Of a DNA stretch of 7,553 nucleotides, positions 6,841-7,553 are shown piece by piece. The position numbers and the translations under genes are program-made. Source of the stretch: JBGOUJ01 sp041477005 (GTDB taxonomy: Bacteria; Acidobacteriota; Terriglobia; Bryobacterales; JACQDG01). Location: NCBI GenBank assembly GCA_041477005.1, contig JBGOUJ010000388.1:1-7553 (forward strand), given 5' to 3'. The stretch's first letter is position 1, and each line of letters opens with the position of its first letter. Below the pieces are notes generated by a model. That model ran no database searches, was not told where the DNA came from, and worked only from the letters and a program-made list of their open reading frames with translations.

Positions 6841-7553
6841 CGTGTAAGAGAGCCGCGGCGATTCCTGGCGCTGCTTTTCAGCGGCGGCGCGCTGCGCCGT
6901 AACCAGCTTGTGATGAAGCTCGCGCTCTTGGGCGGCGTGAACCCGATCGCCGTTCCGGTTGTGGAGCTCGGCGAGCGCGTAATGGGCGGGGGCAAAATCA
7001 GGGTCGAGCTCGATGGTCTTTCTGATCGCGGCGGCCGCCTCGTCCCATTTCCCCTGAGCTTTCAGCAGCTTGTGCAGCTCATAATAAGCGGGCCAGAAAT
7101 CCGGCGCTCGTTGGATCGCGTGGCGAAGCAGTGCTTCGGAGTTTTCCGGCGAAATCAAGGCCAGGAGATAAGGGCCGACCGGGCTTGACGGGCGCCGCTC
7201 CGAAAACCGCCGGAGCTTCGCCGTGATCTCTGCCAGGCGTGATTCAGCGTAGGGCAAGAGGGTTTCAAGCGAGGCGTAAGCGCTCTCCAGGTCGGGATCG
7301 GCTTCGACGGCCTTCAGAAAGGCGTCGAGGGCCTGCGGGCTTTTGCCCTCGGCGTAATAGGCCAGGCCTAGCAGTCGCAGCACTTCGGTGTTGTTCGGGA
7401 ACCGCCCGGCCGCATCCTGCAGAATGATCTCGGCCGGCTCGGCGGTGTTGTGGTCGAGAAACAAGCGGGCGAGGTCGACGTAGTAAGGGGCGCGGGTCGG
7501 GTCCAGACTGACGGCTTGCTGATATTCTTTGGCGGCCGCGATCGGATCTCGTG
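6826..7553 (-). CDS. Tetratricopeptide-repeat protein, 5' end beyond the window
   Basis: The frame is open from the right edge to the TGA at 6826-6828, giving 241 residues of the C-terminal part. It consists of TPR units of about 34 residues. Clear ones start at APYYVDLARLF, TEVLRLLGLAYYAEG (ending AVEADPDL), WPAYYELHKLLKAQG (ending TIELDPDF) and APAHYALAELHNRNG. Two degenerate units lie in the middle, and an Arg/Gln/Glu-rich tail ends LSYTLSER. A TTG at 7464 could be taken as a start, but the TPR pattern continues upstream of it without a break (AAAKEYQQAVSLDP), so the true start lies off the window. TPR arrays mediate protein-protein contacts; no enzymatic domain is seen. The gene converges on the CRTAC1-type gene with a 15-bp overlap. 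Paired TPR and CRTAC1 genes are frequent in acidobacteria, from general knowledge. Cellular location is unknown because the N-terminus is missing. Confidence 0.88.
   Translation of the reverse strand, partial: RDPIAAAKEYQQAVSLDPTRAPYYVDLARLFLDHNTAEPAEIILQDAAGRFPNNTEVLRLLGLAYYAEGKSPQALDAFLKAVEADPDLESAYASLETLLPYAESRLAEITAKLRRFSERRPSSPVGPYLLALISPENSEALLRHAIQRAPDFWPAYYELHKLLKAQGKWDEAAAAIRKTIELDPDFAPAHYALAELHNRNGDRVHAAQERELHHKLVTAQRAAAEKQRQESPRLSYTLSER

Noticed and set aside
7462..7464. TTG start codon for the TPR protein
   Set aside because: The TPR helix pattern continues in frame upstream to the window edge without a stop, so this TTG is an internal leucine.

Overview
The window looks like a chromosomal segment of an acidobacterium, probably of the Solibacter/Bryobacter type. 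I infer this from the GC-rich DNA, from a large Oar-like TonB-dependent receptor with an N-terminal carboxypeptidase-regulatory domain, and from a neighbouring pair of an FG-GAP/ASPIC-UnbV (CRTAC1-type) protein and a TPR protein. All three families are strongly expanded in that phylum. This is recognition of families, not a database result.

Layout from left to right. (1) Positions 1-1374, minus strand: two translationally overlapping genes of a split glutamate-synthase-like enzyme. glxB/mgsA-type is a class II glutamine amidotransferase (complete), and glxC/mgsB-type is a GXGXG beta-helix subunit (cut by the left edge). The FMN-binding third subunit expected next would lie outside the window. 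(2) Positions 1375-1697: a 323-bp intergenic region with an imperfect 15-bp tandem repeat just upstream of glxB, a very short ORF with a Shine-Dalgarno (SD) match, and a hairpin next to the receptor stop codon. (3) Positions 1698-4949, minus strand: a complete 1083-residue TonB-dependent outer-membrane receptor with signal peptide, regulatory-like domain, plug and barrel, ending in Phe. (4) Positions 4950-5043: a compact divergent promoter region in which a good sigma70-like promoter for the rightward gene overlaps the receptor's ribosome binding site, and a perfect TATAAT serves the receptor on the other strand. (5) Positions 5044-6840, plus strand: a 598-residue exported CRTAC1-family protein with seven DxDxDG calcium-binding loops and a C-terminal ASPIC/UnbV domain. 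(6) Positions 6826-7553, minus strand: a TPR protein whose stop codon lies inside the preceding gene (15-bp convergent overlap) and whose beginning lies beyond the right edge.

How the genes may work together. The amidotransferase and GXGXG subunits belong to one enzyme of nitrogen metabolism: glutamate-synthase-like transfer of glutamine amide nitrogen, or N-methylglutamate synthesis. The receptor, the calcium-binding propeller protein and the TPR protein could form an envelope module, with the outer-membrane transporter and the secreted beta-propeller protein divergently transcribed from interleaved promoters. That grouping is inference. I found no mobile element, CRISPR array, tRNA or rRNA, and nothing that is clearly a wholly new system. 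The most unusual structures are the interleaved divergent promoters and the tandem repeat upstream of glxB.
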